Shown here: one piece after another, positions 33,441 to 42,250 of the stretch
How positions within the stretch are numbered: position 1 is the stretch's first letter
Layout of the letters: every line of letters begins with the position of its first letter
Translations under genes and position numbers: made by a program
NCBI GenBank assembly: GCA_005779395.1
Contig: SXJP01000033.1
Coordinates: forward strand, 62,001-126,000
Origin: Actinomycetota bacterium
GTDB lineage: Bacteria; Actinomycetota; Acidimicrobiia; IMCC26256; PALSA-610
Reading direction: 5' to 3'
Length of the DNA stretch: 64,000 nt
The notes under the pieces: model-generated
Seen by the model: only the letters and a program-made list of their open reading frames with translations
Databases searched by the model: none
Told to the model about the DNA's origin: nothing

Positions 33441-34076
33441 TCAAATAATTGAGAGCAACAAGAGTGCCTGACCTATGTGGTACGTGACCATGATCGTTAC
33501 GGAGGAATGGCGTAGAGGCGCTACAAAGCGCGTCCAGCCGATCAAGGAATCGGAGAGAGCAAACGACGCTGCGCCAATTATCGCGACGAGGTTGCCGGAT
33601 CCGACGGCACACACAATCATTGTCGAGATCACCGCCATGTACAACGAAATCGGCACTCGTAGCGCCTTGTCACTAGCAACCGCAGCCTGCACGATCCGAA
33701 CGCACGGCACAGCCATGATTACGACGACAGCTAATGCACCGAGCAACATTCGCGGAATCCGCAGTTCGCCGCTTGCGACAAAACCGGCGACATAGGCCAC
33801 ATGTGCGAACAGGAAAGCGCCGAGACCTTCGACGAACCGGTCGGTCGGCAGCATGAGAAATACGTCGCCAGCCAAGGACAGCACGAGTGCGCCAACAACC
33901 CACGCTCGCATCGGGCCTGAATTTGGATCTACAACAAGAGCAGCGATGACGAGCGATGCGAGAGTCGCTGGCTTGCAAACATATTCGAGACGACGATTGT
34001 CCGTCGCCCGCGATATCCAGTCACCGACTGCAAACACAGTCGCCACCGCCGATACGACCAATGTCAACGTATTCAT
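33441..34076 (-). CDS. YhhN-family lysoplasmalogenase-like membrane protein
   Basis: The 211-residue protein has about eight hydrophobic helices and no signal peptide. YhhN/TMEM86 markers are LVVDPNSGPMRAWVVGALVLSLAGDVFLMLP, FLFAHVAYVAGFV and the late ALSDSLIGWTRF. The conserved Asp pairs in GDVFLML and LSDS are the suggested active site. TMEM86 members cleave the vinyl-ether bond of lysoplasmalogens; bacterial roles are less clear. It is divergent from the acyl-CoA dehydrogenase gene. Confidence 0.8.
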   Translation of the reverse strand: MNTLTLVVSAVATVFAVGDWISRATDNRRLEYVCKPATLASLVIAALVVDPNSGPMRAWVVGALVLSLAGDVFLMLPTDRFVEGLGAFLFAHVAYVAGFVASGELRIPRMLLGALAVVVIMAVPCVRIVQAAVASDKALRVPISLYMAVISTMIVCAVGSGNLVAIIGAASFALSDSLIGWTRFVAPLRHSSVTIMVTYHIGQALLLLSII

Positions 34077-34154
34077 CGGAGCGGAACTGTACTAAGACGA
34101 GTGGCTAACTTCGGCCGAGCCAAAGTACCCGCGTCCAAAGCCAAAGGAGTTCCG

Positions 34155-35396
34155 ATGGATTTCGCACAAAGCGAACGGTCCCGCGAATATCTAGCGAACC
34201 TCGTCGATTTCGACGAACAGTTTGTACGGCCGGCTGAACCTACCTACAGGAGCCAGCGCGAGGAGTCCGGCGACATTCGTCATGCTCCCTCAATCATGGA
34301 GGACCTCAAGACTGAGGCGCGACGACGTGGCCTTTGGAACATGTTCGCGCCGACTGGGTCACACGGCCCCGGCCTATCGAACGTCGACTACGCGCCGCTG
34401 TGTGAGCGGATGGGTGGCTCACCACTGCTCGGCGAAGCAACCAACTGTTCTGCCCCCGACACAGGGAACATGGAAGTACTCGAACAGTTCGGCACGCCAA
34501 TGCAACAAGAGCGCTGGCTACATCCATTGCTCAACGGAGAAATCCGTTCCTGTTTCGCTATGACCGAGCCGTGGGTGGCTAGCTCCGACGCACAAAACAT
34601 CAGTTCTCGCATCGAACGCGACGGTGATCACTACATCATCAACGCTCATAAATGGTTCACAAGTGGCGCGCTCGATCCGCGTTGCTCAGTCGCGATACTC
34701 ATGGGCGTAACCGATCCCGATGCCGACCCATACCGGCGCCAGTCGATGATCCTCGTTCCGATGGATGCACCCGGAGTGCAGGTGCGACGTGGCCTTACTG
34801 TCTTCGGTCACGACGAAGGCCCCGGACACGCTGAGACACTTTTTGAGAACGTGCGGGTACCCGCCGAATTTCTTCTCGATCAAGAGGGCTCTGGATTCGC
34901 GATCGCGCAAGCAAGACTCGGCCCCGGTCGAATCCACCACTGCATGCGGGCAATCGGACTTTCAGAGCGCGCTCTCGAACTGATGTGTATGCGAGTCTCG
35001 CAACGTGTGGCGTTCGGCAAACCTCTCGCCGATCAAGGAGTTGTGCGCGAACGGATCGCGGAAAGCCGGATGCAAATCGATCAAGCGCGTCTTCTCACTA
35101 TGAAGGCAGCTTGGATGATGGACACAGCTGGCAAGAAGGCAGCACAGACCGAAATCGCAGCAATCAAGGTGGTCGCTGCGCGTTGCGCCACTCAGGTCAT
35201 AGATCGAGCCATACAGATTTTTGGTGGTGCCGGCGTGACAGATGATTTCCCGCTCGCTTCCATGTACGCCCATGCCCGAACGTTGCATCTCGTCGACGGA
35301 CCCGACGAGGTCCACATGCGCCAGATCGCTCGCACTGAACTAGGCAAGTGGGAGTCGTTGAGGCCAGAAGGATTCGCCCGTACAGCGCGCATCTAA
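34155..35396 (+). CDS. Acyl-CoA dehydrogenase (ACAD10/11-like)
   Basis: The 413-residue protein starts MDFAQSERSREYLANLV with AAAGGAG 5 bases before the ATG (34143-34149). It has the FAD fold with CFAMTEPWVASSDAQNI, HKWFTSGA, the arginine-rich RVAFGKPLADQGVV helix, IFGGAGVTDDFPLA and the family end HLVDGPDEVHM. The TEPxVASSD motif has Trp (TGG at 34572-34574) where Asp is usual in this family. It would oxidise a long or branched acyl-CoA and pass electrons to ETF. The stop overlaps the start of the F420-type gene by one base. Confidence 0.87.
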   Translation: MDFAQSERSREYLANLVDFDEQFVRPAEPTYRSQREESGDIRHAPSIMEDLKTEARRRGLWNMFAPTGSHGPGLSNVDYAPLCERMGGSPLLGEATNCSAPDTGNMEVLEQFGTPMQQERWLHPLLNGEIRSCFAMTEPWVASSDAQNISSRIERDGDHYIINAHKWFTSGALDPRCSVAILMGVTDPDADPYRRQSMILVPMDAPGVQVRRGLTVFGHDEGPGHAETLFENVRVPAEFLLDQEGSGFAIAQARLGPGRIHHCMRAIGLSERALELMCMRVSQRVAFGKPLADQGVVRERIAESRMQIDQARLLTMKAAWMMDTAGKKAAQTEIAAIKVVAARCATQVIDRAIQIFGGAGVTDDFPLASMYAHARTLHLVDGPDEVHMRQIARTELGKWESLRPEGFARTARI

Positions 35397-36286
35397 TGAA
35401 GATCCGGGTTGGCTTCGGAATTACAGGCGCACAACCAATTAGTCCACGACTCTTTGGTGCACTCTGTGACACTCTCGAAACAACAGGCTTCGATTCATTG
35501 TGGTTGGCAGAGCGGATGGCTGCACCTTCTTTCGACCCCGTGACGGCGCTCTCCTTTGCTGCGGGACGAACGGCGCGCATCAAGTTGGGCACGAGCGTGT
35601 CCGTGCTCCCCGGGCGCAACCCTGCAGAACTCGCCAAACAATGGGCAACCCTCGATCTCCTGTCTGGCCACCGCGCGCTCCCAGCGTTCGGCTTAGGAAT
35701 CGTTCACCCCAACGAACAACAGGCGTTCGGAGTAAAACGCGAAGAGCGTGTCGGTCGATTCGAAGAGATGCTGCCACTGCTGCGACGGATTTGGAACGAA
35801 GAGTCAGTCGATCACCATGGCGAGTATTTCCACTACGACGCGCTCCGCATCGAACCGAAGCCAAGCGCCCCGCTCGATGTTTGGATGGGCGGGAAAGCAC
35901 CTTCGGAATTACGTCGAGTCGGTCGCCTGTCCGACGGCTGGTTAGCAAGTTTTGCTACCCCTGAGCGATGCCTCGAAAGCCGTGGCGTAATTGATGCTGC
36001 TGCAACTGACTGCGGGCGCATCATCGACCCTGAACACTTCGGCGCGATGGTGTTCTACCGACACGGAGCGTTACCTGATGCGTTAGCCGCGATTATCACT
36101 GGGCGCGACCCGGAAGTAGACCCGAATCACCTAGTGCCAGATGGATTCGATGCCGTGCGTAAGCGGTGCGAAGAGTTTGTCGCAGTCGGCTTTAGCAAAC
36201 TCGTGCTAGTTCCATTCGGGCTAGTCGAAGATTGGACCACCGAACTCGGAGACGCTGCGCAGACAGTTCTGAGTATCCAGAACTAA
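35396..36286 (+). CDS. Luciferase-like (LLM) F420-dependent oxidoreductase
   Basis: The 296-residue TIM barrel starts MKIRVGFGITGAQPI at an ATG overlapping the upstream TAA (TAATG). LLM pattern: GFDSLWLAERM, TSVSVLPGRNPAELAKQWATLD, GLGIVHPNEQQAFGV, and PLDVWMGGKAPSELR for the cofactor. Members use F420 (common in actinobacteria) or FMN and reduce or oxidise diverse small molecules. Coupling to the acyl-CoA dehydrogenase suggests the same pathway. Confidence 0.82.
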   Translation: MKIRVGFGITGAQPISPRLFGALCDTLETTGFDSLWLAERMAAPSFDPVTALSFAAGRTARIKLGTSVSVLPGRNPAELAKQWATLDLLSGHRALPAFGLGIVHPNEQQAFGVKREERVGRFEEMLPLLRRIWNEESVDHHGEYFHYDALRIEPKPSAPLDVWMGGKAPSELRRVGRLSDGWLASFATPERCLESRGVIDAAATDCGRIIDPEHFGAMVFYRHGALPDALAAIITGRDPEVDPNHLVPDGFDAVRKRCEEFVAVGFSKLVLVPFGLVEDWTTELGDAAQTVLSIQN

Positions 36287-36296
36287 TTATTCGATG

Positions 36297-37025
36297 TCAG
36301 GCTTCGCGACTGTCTTCGTATACCCACGGCTGGTCGCGGTGCATCGTCAGGCGATGCCGCGGCGTTAACTCATCGACAGCCTCTGCATCTAGGTATGCGA
36401 CGTCGCCGCCGTAGATCGCGATGGCGCCACTGTCACGGAAGTGAATTCGTGGCTCGAAGTGCAGACTCTCGGCTCGTTCGATGCCTGCTAGCGCTTCAGC
36501 CACGTCGCCGAAGCCGGTAAGCGCGACCATGGTTACGTATTGCGGTGGCGCGAGATCGATCACACGATCGTGACACTCCTGCATCGCGACATCGGGGTTA
36601 AGCCAGCGAAGCGCATCGGATTCAACACCGTCGGCTACGGCCTCGCCGCTATCAGCAGAAAGCGCTCCAGCAAAAAACCAGGTAGCAAAGCGCTTGGGAG
36701 AAATATCGGGTGTTGTCCAGTTCGAAAGATGTACGAGTGAATCGTGGAGCACTAGTACCCCCGCTTCTTCTTGGGCTTCGCGCACAGCCGCGTTGCGGGC
36801 TGCAGCGAGGATGTCTGACGCGCCAGCCCAATCGGTGTCATCTACTCGACCTCCGGGGAACACCCAAGCGCCACCATGGAAGTTCATCTTTGACGAGCGC
36901 CGACCCATAAGAACTTCGACGCCATGCTCGCCGTCGCGTAGCACTGCGACTGTCGCGGCCGGCATAGCTACCGCTCCGGTCGGCTTCATGTCGCCACCAC
37001 TTGCCTCGCGCATCCAGTTGCTCAT
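36297..37025 (-). CDS. Nudix hydrolase (NUDT19-like)
   Basis: The 242-residue protein carries a modified Nudix box: FPGGRVDDTD, an insert, then AAVREAQEEAGV with the REUXEEXGU core. The insertion between GG and REA is seen in the NUDT7/NUDT19 (CoA diphosphatase-like) group. CoA or acyl-CoA turnover is a plausible role beside the CoA-dependent genes, but it is inferred. In-frame alternative ATGs exist at residues 5 and 13. It is one of three same-strand genes with EamA and UbiA. Confidence 0.8.
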   Translation of the reverse strand: MSNWMREASGGDMKPTGAVAMPAATVAVLRDGEHGVEVLMGRRSSKMNFHGGAWVFPGGRVDDTDWAGASDILAAARNAAVREAQEEAGVLVLHDSLVHLSNWTTPDISPKRFATWFFAGALSADSGEAVADGVESDALRWLNPDVAMQECHDRVIDLAPPQYVTMVALTGFGDVAEALAGIERAESLHFEPRIHFRDSGAIAIYGGDVAYLDAEAVDELTPRHRLTMHRDQPWVYEDSREA

Positions 37026-37070
37026 GCGTCTACTCGATCACGAACTCAGGTCCATTGTCGAAACGGAGGC

Positions 37071-37976
37071 TCACGGAGAAGTTGCAGCCTCAAGACGTTC
37101 CGACTCGATTGGCATGTCGAGAGAGGCGAGCAACGCAGCACCTAGAACGAATAAACCACCAGTAACAACCTGAACACTCAGCGGATCATCGAACGCTATT
37201 GCAGTCAGTGCGATCCCGAAGGGCGCCTCAAGCATCATGATTATCGATGTGCGCGCCGAACCGAGGCTGCCTACGACAGTGAACCAGAGCGTGAATGCTG
37301 CCGCTGTCGCCACAGCGAATGCGAAGGTCGGCAAGACAGCATCTCCTGGCATTGCTCCAAAGTCTCCGCGGCCAACTCCCCACACCGCCACGCCGAACGA
37401 TGCGCCGATAGCGACCCAAGCGGCAGACGTGAGCGGTTCGGTGTTACGCACTACACGAGCACTCGCGACGATGTAACTCGAATACAAGGCCGCACATGAA
37501 AAAACGTAGAACAGCCCGAGAGGTTCGATGTCGACATCACCACCACTCGCGAGCGCCACTATGGCGCCTCCAAGAATCGACACGAGAACGGCAGCGACAA
37601 TGCGCAGTGTCGGTCGCAAGGCTCCGAGCAAGACCTCGCAAACTGCTACGACAACTACGTGCGTATAAAACAGGAGTACGACGATGGAAGTCGAGCCGTG
37701 TTGCAACGCTTGGAAGAAAAAGACCGATTCGAAGCCATATGCGATGACACCTAGACCGAACACCGTTGCGCGCTCACCCGGCGCCGGCAATAACGGTCTG
37801 CGCAACAACGCCAACACGCCAAGCAGAAGGGCTCCTGTTAGAGCAAACCGAATTGTGAGCATCGCTGGCAAGCCGGCACCAGCGCGTTGTCCTGCCCTTC
37901 CCCAAAGCAAAGTGTTAGAAAATGCGAATGCACCAAGCACCGCAAGAGCCGGGCTACGCCATGAACCTTTGGTCAT
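37071..37976 (-). CDS. EamA/DMT-superfamily transporter (10 TM)
   Basis: The 301-residue protein has ten hydrophobic segments in two EamA repeats, the first about residues 9-138 and the second about 152-287. Typical repeat signatures are FALTGALLLGVLALL, YGFESVFFFQALQHGSTSI and LGSARTSIIMMLEAPFGI. It is an inner-membrane drug/metabolite exporter of unknown substrate. It lies 19 bases after the UbiA gene and 45 before the Nudix gene, all on one strand. Confidence 0.83.
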   Translation of the reverse strand: MTKGSWRSPALAVLGAFAFSNTLLWGRAGQRAGAGLPAMLTIRFALTGALLLGVLALLRRPLLPAPGERATVFGLGVIAYGFESVFFFQALQHGSTSIVVLLFYTHVVVVAVCEVLLGALRPTLRIVAAVLVSILGGAIVALASGGDVDIEPLGLFYVFSCAALYSSYIVASARVVRNTEPLTSAAWVAIGASFGVAVWGVGRGDFGAMPGDAVLPTFAFAVATAAAFTLWFTVVGSLGSARTSIIMMLEAPFGIALTAIAFDDPLSVQVVTGGLFVLGAALLASLDMPIESERLEAATSP

Positions 37977-37995
37977 GAATAGATCGCCAGAACAG

Positions 37996-39018
37996 TCAGT
38001 GGCCGATGATCGCGCCGGCGATCAGTCCGAGAGTGAAAAGCCCGCCTGCTCTGCGCGTGAGCAAGAACGAGTGAGGCGCAAACCACAACGGCCAGACAGG
38101 GTTCGGCATTGGAGACTCAGCGGGTTTCGGCGAGTCATAGGTAACCCAAACGGTCTTGAAAAGCGGATAGGAAAGCATAACGAGGAGTGTTGCGATCGGC
38201 AATATCTGAGTAGCTACGAGCACCGCTATCGACGCGTAAAACGCTACGAACATTCCTTGAGTCACCTTGCGTGCGTGGGAGTCGCCAAGCAACACAGGCA
38301 AGGTATTTGTGCCGTCGGGACCATCCCAAGCTGCCTTGTCGATGTGCTTTCCCATCAGTACCGTCGTGCAAAGGATCGCGTATGGCAATGATGCGAGCAA
38401 TACAGCCGCAGGAGCTGTCCCTGTTGCTGCGTAGTAACAACCGCCGACCATCAGCGGTCCCCACACGACAACAACGGTTGGTTCGCCAAGACCGCGTTTT
38501 TTCAGACGCAAGGGTGGCGCTGTGTAAGCCGCGCTCAGCAAGAACCCGCCCAGAGCGAAACCGACAATCGTGAAGTCGCGCGCGACTGTGAGCACGATCA
38601 TGATGGCTAGACAGATCAAGTTTACGCCAAGAGCAAGTAACCCAAGGCCCCTCTTGCTGATAACGCCGGACAGCACAGGGTGAGGCGAGTAAAGGTTTCG
38701 CGGATAATCCTCGCGATCGGTACCTACTTGTATGTCGAATAGGTCGTTCATCAGATTGTTCGCCATGTGAGCAAACAAGATGCCTGCCGAAGCCAGCGCA
38801 TAAAGCGCCCAATCAACATCGGCATCCCGAAATATCGCGAGTAGGCCAGCAAGCGCTGCAGACACCAAGGTCATAGGAAAGACGCCTGCTCGAGTTAGAT
38901 ACAGCCACTTGCTCACAGGGTCCATATGGCCCTTTGGCGGGTTCGTTGTAGCTAGCACATACAGCCACTTCTTGGCGAGGCTCGGCTCCGCGTGACTGGA
39001 TTCTGTGTCTATGCCCAT
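37996..39018 (-). CDS. UbiA-family prenyltransferase (MenA-like)
   Basis: The 340-residue membrane protein has eight or nine TM helices and both aspartate-rich loops: NNLMNDLFDIQVGTDRED (NxxxDxxxD) and DGPDGTNTLPVLLGD. It transfers a prenyl diphosphate to an aromatic or other acceptor. The MenA (DHNA prenyltransferase) group is the nearest by motif style, but chlorophyll, heme O and lipid-type members share it. No other menaquinone gene is adjacent. It is divergent from the glutaryl-CoA-type dehydrogenase gene. Confidence 0.82.
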   Translation of the reverse strand: MGIDTESSHAEPSLAKKWLYVLATTNPPKGHMDPVSKWLYLTRAGVFPMTLVSAALAGLLAIFRDADVDWALYALASAGILFAHMANNLMNDLFDIQVGTDREDYPRNLYSPHPVLSGVISKRGLGLLALGVNLICLAIMIVLTVARDFTIVGFALGGFLLSAAYTAPPLRLKKRGLGEPTVVVVWGPLMVGGCYYAATGTAPAAVLLASLPYAILCTTVLMGKHIDKAAWDGPDGTNTLPVLLGDSHARKVTQGMFVAFYASIAVLVATQILPIATLLVMLSYPLFKTVWVTYDSPKPAESPMPNPVWPLWFAPHSFLLTRRAGGLFTLGLIAGAIIGH

Positions 39019-39055
39019 CGGTCAAGATTACCGATGCTTCGTAGACTGCTCGCCT

Positions 39056-40222
39056 ATGGGACCTACCTCGCTCACCGACTTCTACGCGCTAGACGATTTA
39101 CTCTCCAACGAAGAACGACTGCTACGTGACACGATCCGTCGGTTCGTCGACGACAAATGGATGCCGATCGTCGCAGACCACTTCGATGCCGGCACTTTTC
39201 CGATGGACCTCGTCCCTCAAATCGCGGACCTCGGCTTGCTCGGCATTCATCTCGATGGCTACGGCTGCGCTGGAGCCTCCGCTACTGCGTACGGAATTGC
39301 TTGTCGAGAACTCGAGCGCGGCGACAGTGGGTTACGCAGTTTCGTTTCGGTACAGGGTTCTTTGTGCATGTTCCCGATCTGGAAATTCGGTAGCGAAGAA
39401 CAAAAACAAGAATGGTTGCCACGCATGGCGGCCGGTGAGATCATCGGTTGCTTCGGTCTAACAGAACCAGACCACGGTTCCGACCCCGGTTCTATGACAA
39501 CTCGAGCGCGCAAAGATGGCGACGACTGGATATTGAACGGCGCAAAACGCTGGATCACTAATGCTGGCATCGCTCACGTTGCGATTGTGTGGGCACAGAC
39601 TGATGAAGGAATACGCGGTTTCATTGTCCCGACCGACACACCGGGATTTGAAGCACGAAAGATCGAAAAGAAGCTCTCTCTGCGCGCTTCGGTAACAGGC
39701 GAGTTTTATCTCGACGACGTTCGAATCCCAGAGAGCTTCCGCCTGCCCGAAGCTGTCGGCATGAAGGGTCCGCTGTCGTGTTTGTCCGAGGCACGCTACG
39801 GAATCGTTTGGGGTGCTGTCGGGGCAGGCATGGCGTGCCTCGAAGCCGCCCGCGACTACGCGACCGGTCGTGAGCAATTCGGCAAGCCGATCGCAGGATT
39901 TCAGATCACGCAAGCCAAATTGGCTGAGATGCTCACCGATATGACCAACGCATCTCTCCAAGCGTTCCGGCTCGGTCAGCTAAAGGAACTCGGCCGTTGC
40001 GAACCAGCGCACGTCTCGATGGCGAAGCGACACAACGTTCGGGCAGCTATCGATACCGCCCGCACAGCGCGCACGATCCTCGGAGCAAACGGAATCAGCC
40101 TCGAGTACCCAGTGATCCGTCACATGGTGAATCTTGAATCGGTACTCACCTATGAGGGCACCGAGGAAATTCATACGCTCGTGCTCGGAGAGACCGCGAC
40201 GGGAGTTGCCGCTTACCGTTGA
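39056..40222 (+). CDS. Acyl-CoA dehydrogenase, glutaryl-CoA dehydrogenase type
   Basis: The 388-residue protein starts MGPTSLTDFYALDDLLSNEE. GCDH markers are RELERGDSGLRSFVSVQGSL, GLTEPDHGSDPGSM, NGAKRWITNAGIA and the catalytic Glu in LTYEGTEEIHTLVLG. The enzyme type oxidises and may decarboxylate glutaryl-CoA to crotonyl-CoA in lysine and aromatic breakdown. The motif RxxVTGEFYLDDV is present (RASVTGEFYLDDV). TAGACT (39042-39047) is 8 nt before the ATG, with no Shine-Dalgarno sequence, suggesting a leaderless message; an upstream in-frame ATG at 39005 overlaps the divergent UbiA gene. Confidence 0.88.
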   Translation: MGPTSLTDFYALDDLLSNEERLLRDTIRRFVDDKWMPIVADHFDAGTFPMDLVPQIADLGLLGIHLDGYGCAGASATAYGIACRELERGDSGLRSFVSVQGSLCMFPIWKFGSEEQKQEWLPRMAAGEIIGCFGLTEPDHGSDPGSMTTRARKDGDDWILNGAKRWITNAGIAHVAIVWAQTDEGIRGFIVPTDTPGFEARKIEKKLSLRASVTGEFYLDDVRIPESFRLPEAVGMKGPLSCLSEARYGIVWGAVGAGMACLEAARDYATGREQFGKPIAGFQITQAKLAEMLTDMTNASLQAFRLGQLKELGRCEPAHVSMAKRHNVRAAIDTARTARTILGANGISLEYPVIRHMVNLESVLTYEGTEEIHTLVLGETATGVAAYR

Positions 40223-40223
40223 G

Positions 40224-41015
40224 CTAGGTGCGCTTGCTCATCCGTCGCAACAGCCACGCTGTACCGAGCCCAACCCCTGCACCACCGGTAACAATTCCGG
40301 CACCTACGGCTGCGCGAAGCCCGTGGCGAGGCTCGACACGCAAGATCTCCCACTCGCGTTCCGTCGCGACTGCGCGCAAAGCACGATCTGGATTCACCGC
40401 TACCGCGTGGCCGACCGCTTCAAGCATCGGGCAGTCGCTCATGGAATCGGAGTAGGCCCACGATGCAGACAGGTCGAGATCGCTGCTCTTGGCCTCAATT
40501 TCGATCGCCGTGACCTTGCCAGGACCATAACAAAACGGACCGATGAGTTGGCCCGTATAGACGCCATCGGAATCTGTCTCGGCCATCGTGGCGAGCGCTC
40601 CTGTCATCCCGAGCGCGCGCGCTACTGGCTGGACAACTTCAATAGGTGACGCCGAACAGAGGTAAGTGCGCACGCCATTGCGTTCGTGATCGAGAATCCG
40701 CCGATAAATCTCTGGATAGACGTTAAGCAAGATCGGGCCGAGAACATCTGGCAACAATGCTTCTAGCCCTGCACGCGTCCTGCCATGAACTGCCGCGAGT
40801 ACCTGGTCACGCGCCGAAGCAGACTGCTCATCGCTCGCGCCACGACGTCTAAACCAAAAAGTTTTCCATGCACCGCGCACTAGGAGCCGACGCGAATAAA
40901 AGCCTGACTTCACCGCAGCTTTGGCGAAGTAGTAAGTGCTCGCACCGGACATCACTGTCCGGTCGAGATCGAAGAAGGCTGCTGGGGTGCTCAGCTTCTC
41001 GCCACCTGTGACCAC
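40224..41015 (-). CDS. HAD-IB family phosphatase with C-terminal hydrophobic helix
   Basis: The 263-residue protein has motif I AAFFDLDRTVMSG (D16, D18), motif II CSASPIEVV and motif III AYSDSMSDCPMLEAVG, the SerB-like HAD-IB set. Its C-terminus GLRAAVGAGIVTGGAGVGLG is a membrane-anchor-like helix. The relatives hydrolyse phosphoserine, phosphorylcholine or lipid head-group phosphates; the anchor hints at a membrane or lipid substrate. The start (GTG 41015) lies 25 bases inside the upstream acyl-CoA dehydrogenase gene, so the pair is an operon. Confidence 0.8.
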   Translation of the reverse strand: MVTGGEKLSTPAAFFDLDRTVMSGASTYYFAKAAVKSGFYSRRLLVRGAWKTFWFRRRGASDEQSASARDQVLAAVHGRTRAGLEALLPDVLGPILLNVYPEIYRRILDHERNGVRTYLCSASPIEVVQPVARALGMTGALATMAETDSDGVYTGQLIGPFCYGPGKVTAIEIEAKSSDLDLSASWAYSDSMSDCPMLEAVGHAVAVNPDRALRAVATEREWEILRVEPRHGLRAAVGAGIVTGGAGVGLGTAWLLRRMSKRT

Positions 41016-42166
41016 GGAACATCTCTGTCAACTCGTGGCTCGCCGGGAAGCCCGAGAACTCGTTCTCCGAGAATGTTACGCATGATGTTTGTTGTGCCAC
41101 CTTCGATCGAGTTCGCCTGCACGCGCAAAAATGCCTTGGTCGGCGATGACAAGTCGAGGGCCTTAGTCGGACGGTCGAATGTGTATCCGTCGAACAAGGT
41201 CGATGCCATTCCACGCTGGTTCATTACCCAGTTCGCTATCCGCTGGTTTAGCAATGCCATGGCTAGCTTTCCTGTGGAACCCTCAGGCCCAGGTACACCA
41301 GCTTTACGTGTCGCTGAGGAGCGAATGTTTGTGAGCCGTAAGCACTCGGCTTCGATCCAGAGTTGCGCGAGTTCGTCGCGCGCTATGACATCGGTTCTGT
41401 CGCCCTGTTTCCATTCATGCATCGCCGACGCGATCAAGCCGGAACCACGGGGCGCAACCTGTCCGCCAATAGAGACGCGCTCATTCATCAGCGTTGTGAG
41501 CGAGACGTGCCAGCCCTCACCGACATCGCCAAGACGTTCGGCATCGGCGATACGCACGTCGGTTAGGTACACCTCGTTGAACTCTGCTTCACCGGTGATC
41601 TGCACCAGCGGGCGAACCTCGACCCCTGGGTCTTGCATATCGAGCACGAACATCGTGAGGCCCTTGTGCTTTACGGCTTCTGGGTCTGTCCGCGCTATGA
41701 CGATTCCGTAACGTGACAGATGCGCGAGCGTTGTCCATACTTTCTGGCCGTTCAATACCCACTCTTCGCCGTCGTTGATCGCTCGCATCGAGAGGCCGGC
41801 GACGTCGCTGCCAGCCCCAGGCTCGGAAAACATCTGGCACCAAATTTCTTCTCCCGTGAATAGCGGGCGAAGGTAACGACGTTTTTGCTCGTCTGATCCG
41901 TGTGTGACGACGGTCGGAGCGCACATCCCATAACCGATCGGGTTACGGCCGTACGGCGATGGCCCGTGGCGCTTCGCGATCGCAGTGTTGATCGTGGTCT
42001 GGAGCTTCGGCGCGCCGCCGAGCCCACCAAAACCTTCTGGGAAATGAACCCAAGCGAGCCCGAGGTCGTATTGCACGCCAAGGAATGCCTCTGCCGTATT
42101 GGACTCTGGCGGGCAAGTCGCGAAGAGCTCGTCGATCAATTCGGCGACACGCGTTTCAGTTGACAC
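40991..42166 (-). CDS. Acyl-CoA dehydrogenase (FadE-like)
   Basis: The 391-residue protein starts MSTETRVAELIDELF at GTG 42166, with AGAGG 7 bases before. It has QMFSEPGAGSDVAGLSMRA, NGQKVWTTLAHLS, ITGEAEFNEVYLTDVRI and the end IEGGTTNIMRNILGERVLGLP, all typical of actinobacterial FadE enzymes in steroid and fatty-acid breakdown. A short N-terminal domain is present, and many of these form alpha2beta2 heterotetramers with a partner FadE; none adjoins. The HAD phosphatase gene overlaps its end. Confidence 0.86.
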   Translation of the reverse strand: MSTETRVAELIDELFATCPPESNTAEAFLGVQYDLGLAWVHFPEGFGGLGGAPKLQTTINTAIAKRHGPSPYGRNPIGYGMCAPTVVTHGSDEQKRRYLRPLFTGEEIWCQMFSEPGAGSDVAGLSMRAINDGEEWVLNGQKVWTTLAHLSRYGIVIARTDPEAVKHKGLTMFVLDMQDPGVEVRPLVQITGEAEFNEVYLTDVRIADAERLGDVGEGWHVSLTTLMNERVSIGGQVAPRGSGLIASAMHEWKQGDRTDVIARDELAQLWIEAECLRLTNIRSSATRKAGVPGPEGSTGKLAMALLNQRIANWVMNQRGMASTLFDGYTFDRPTKALDLSSPTKAFLRVQANSIEGGTTNIMRNILGERVLGLPGEPRVDRDVPWSQVARS

Positions 42167-42250
42167 TTGTGACCTCTCGTTGGAACAGTGGTGGATCGCA
42201 ATTCGATCGCTGTGGGTGCTGACGATAACAAGAGTAACGTCGCCACCACG

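Noticed and set aside
42188..42250. GTG start of the lipoprotein at 42188
   Set aside because: It would place the signal peptide 30 residues inside the protein.
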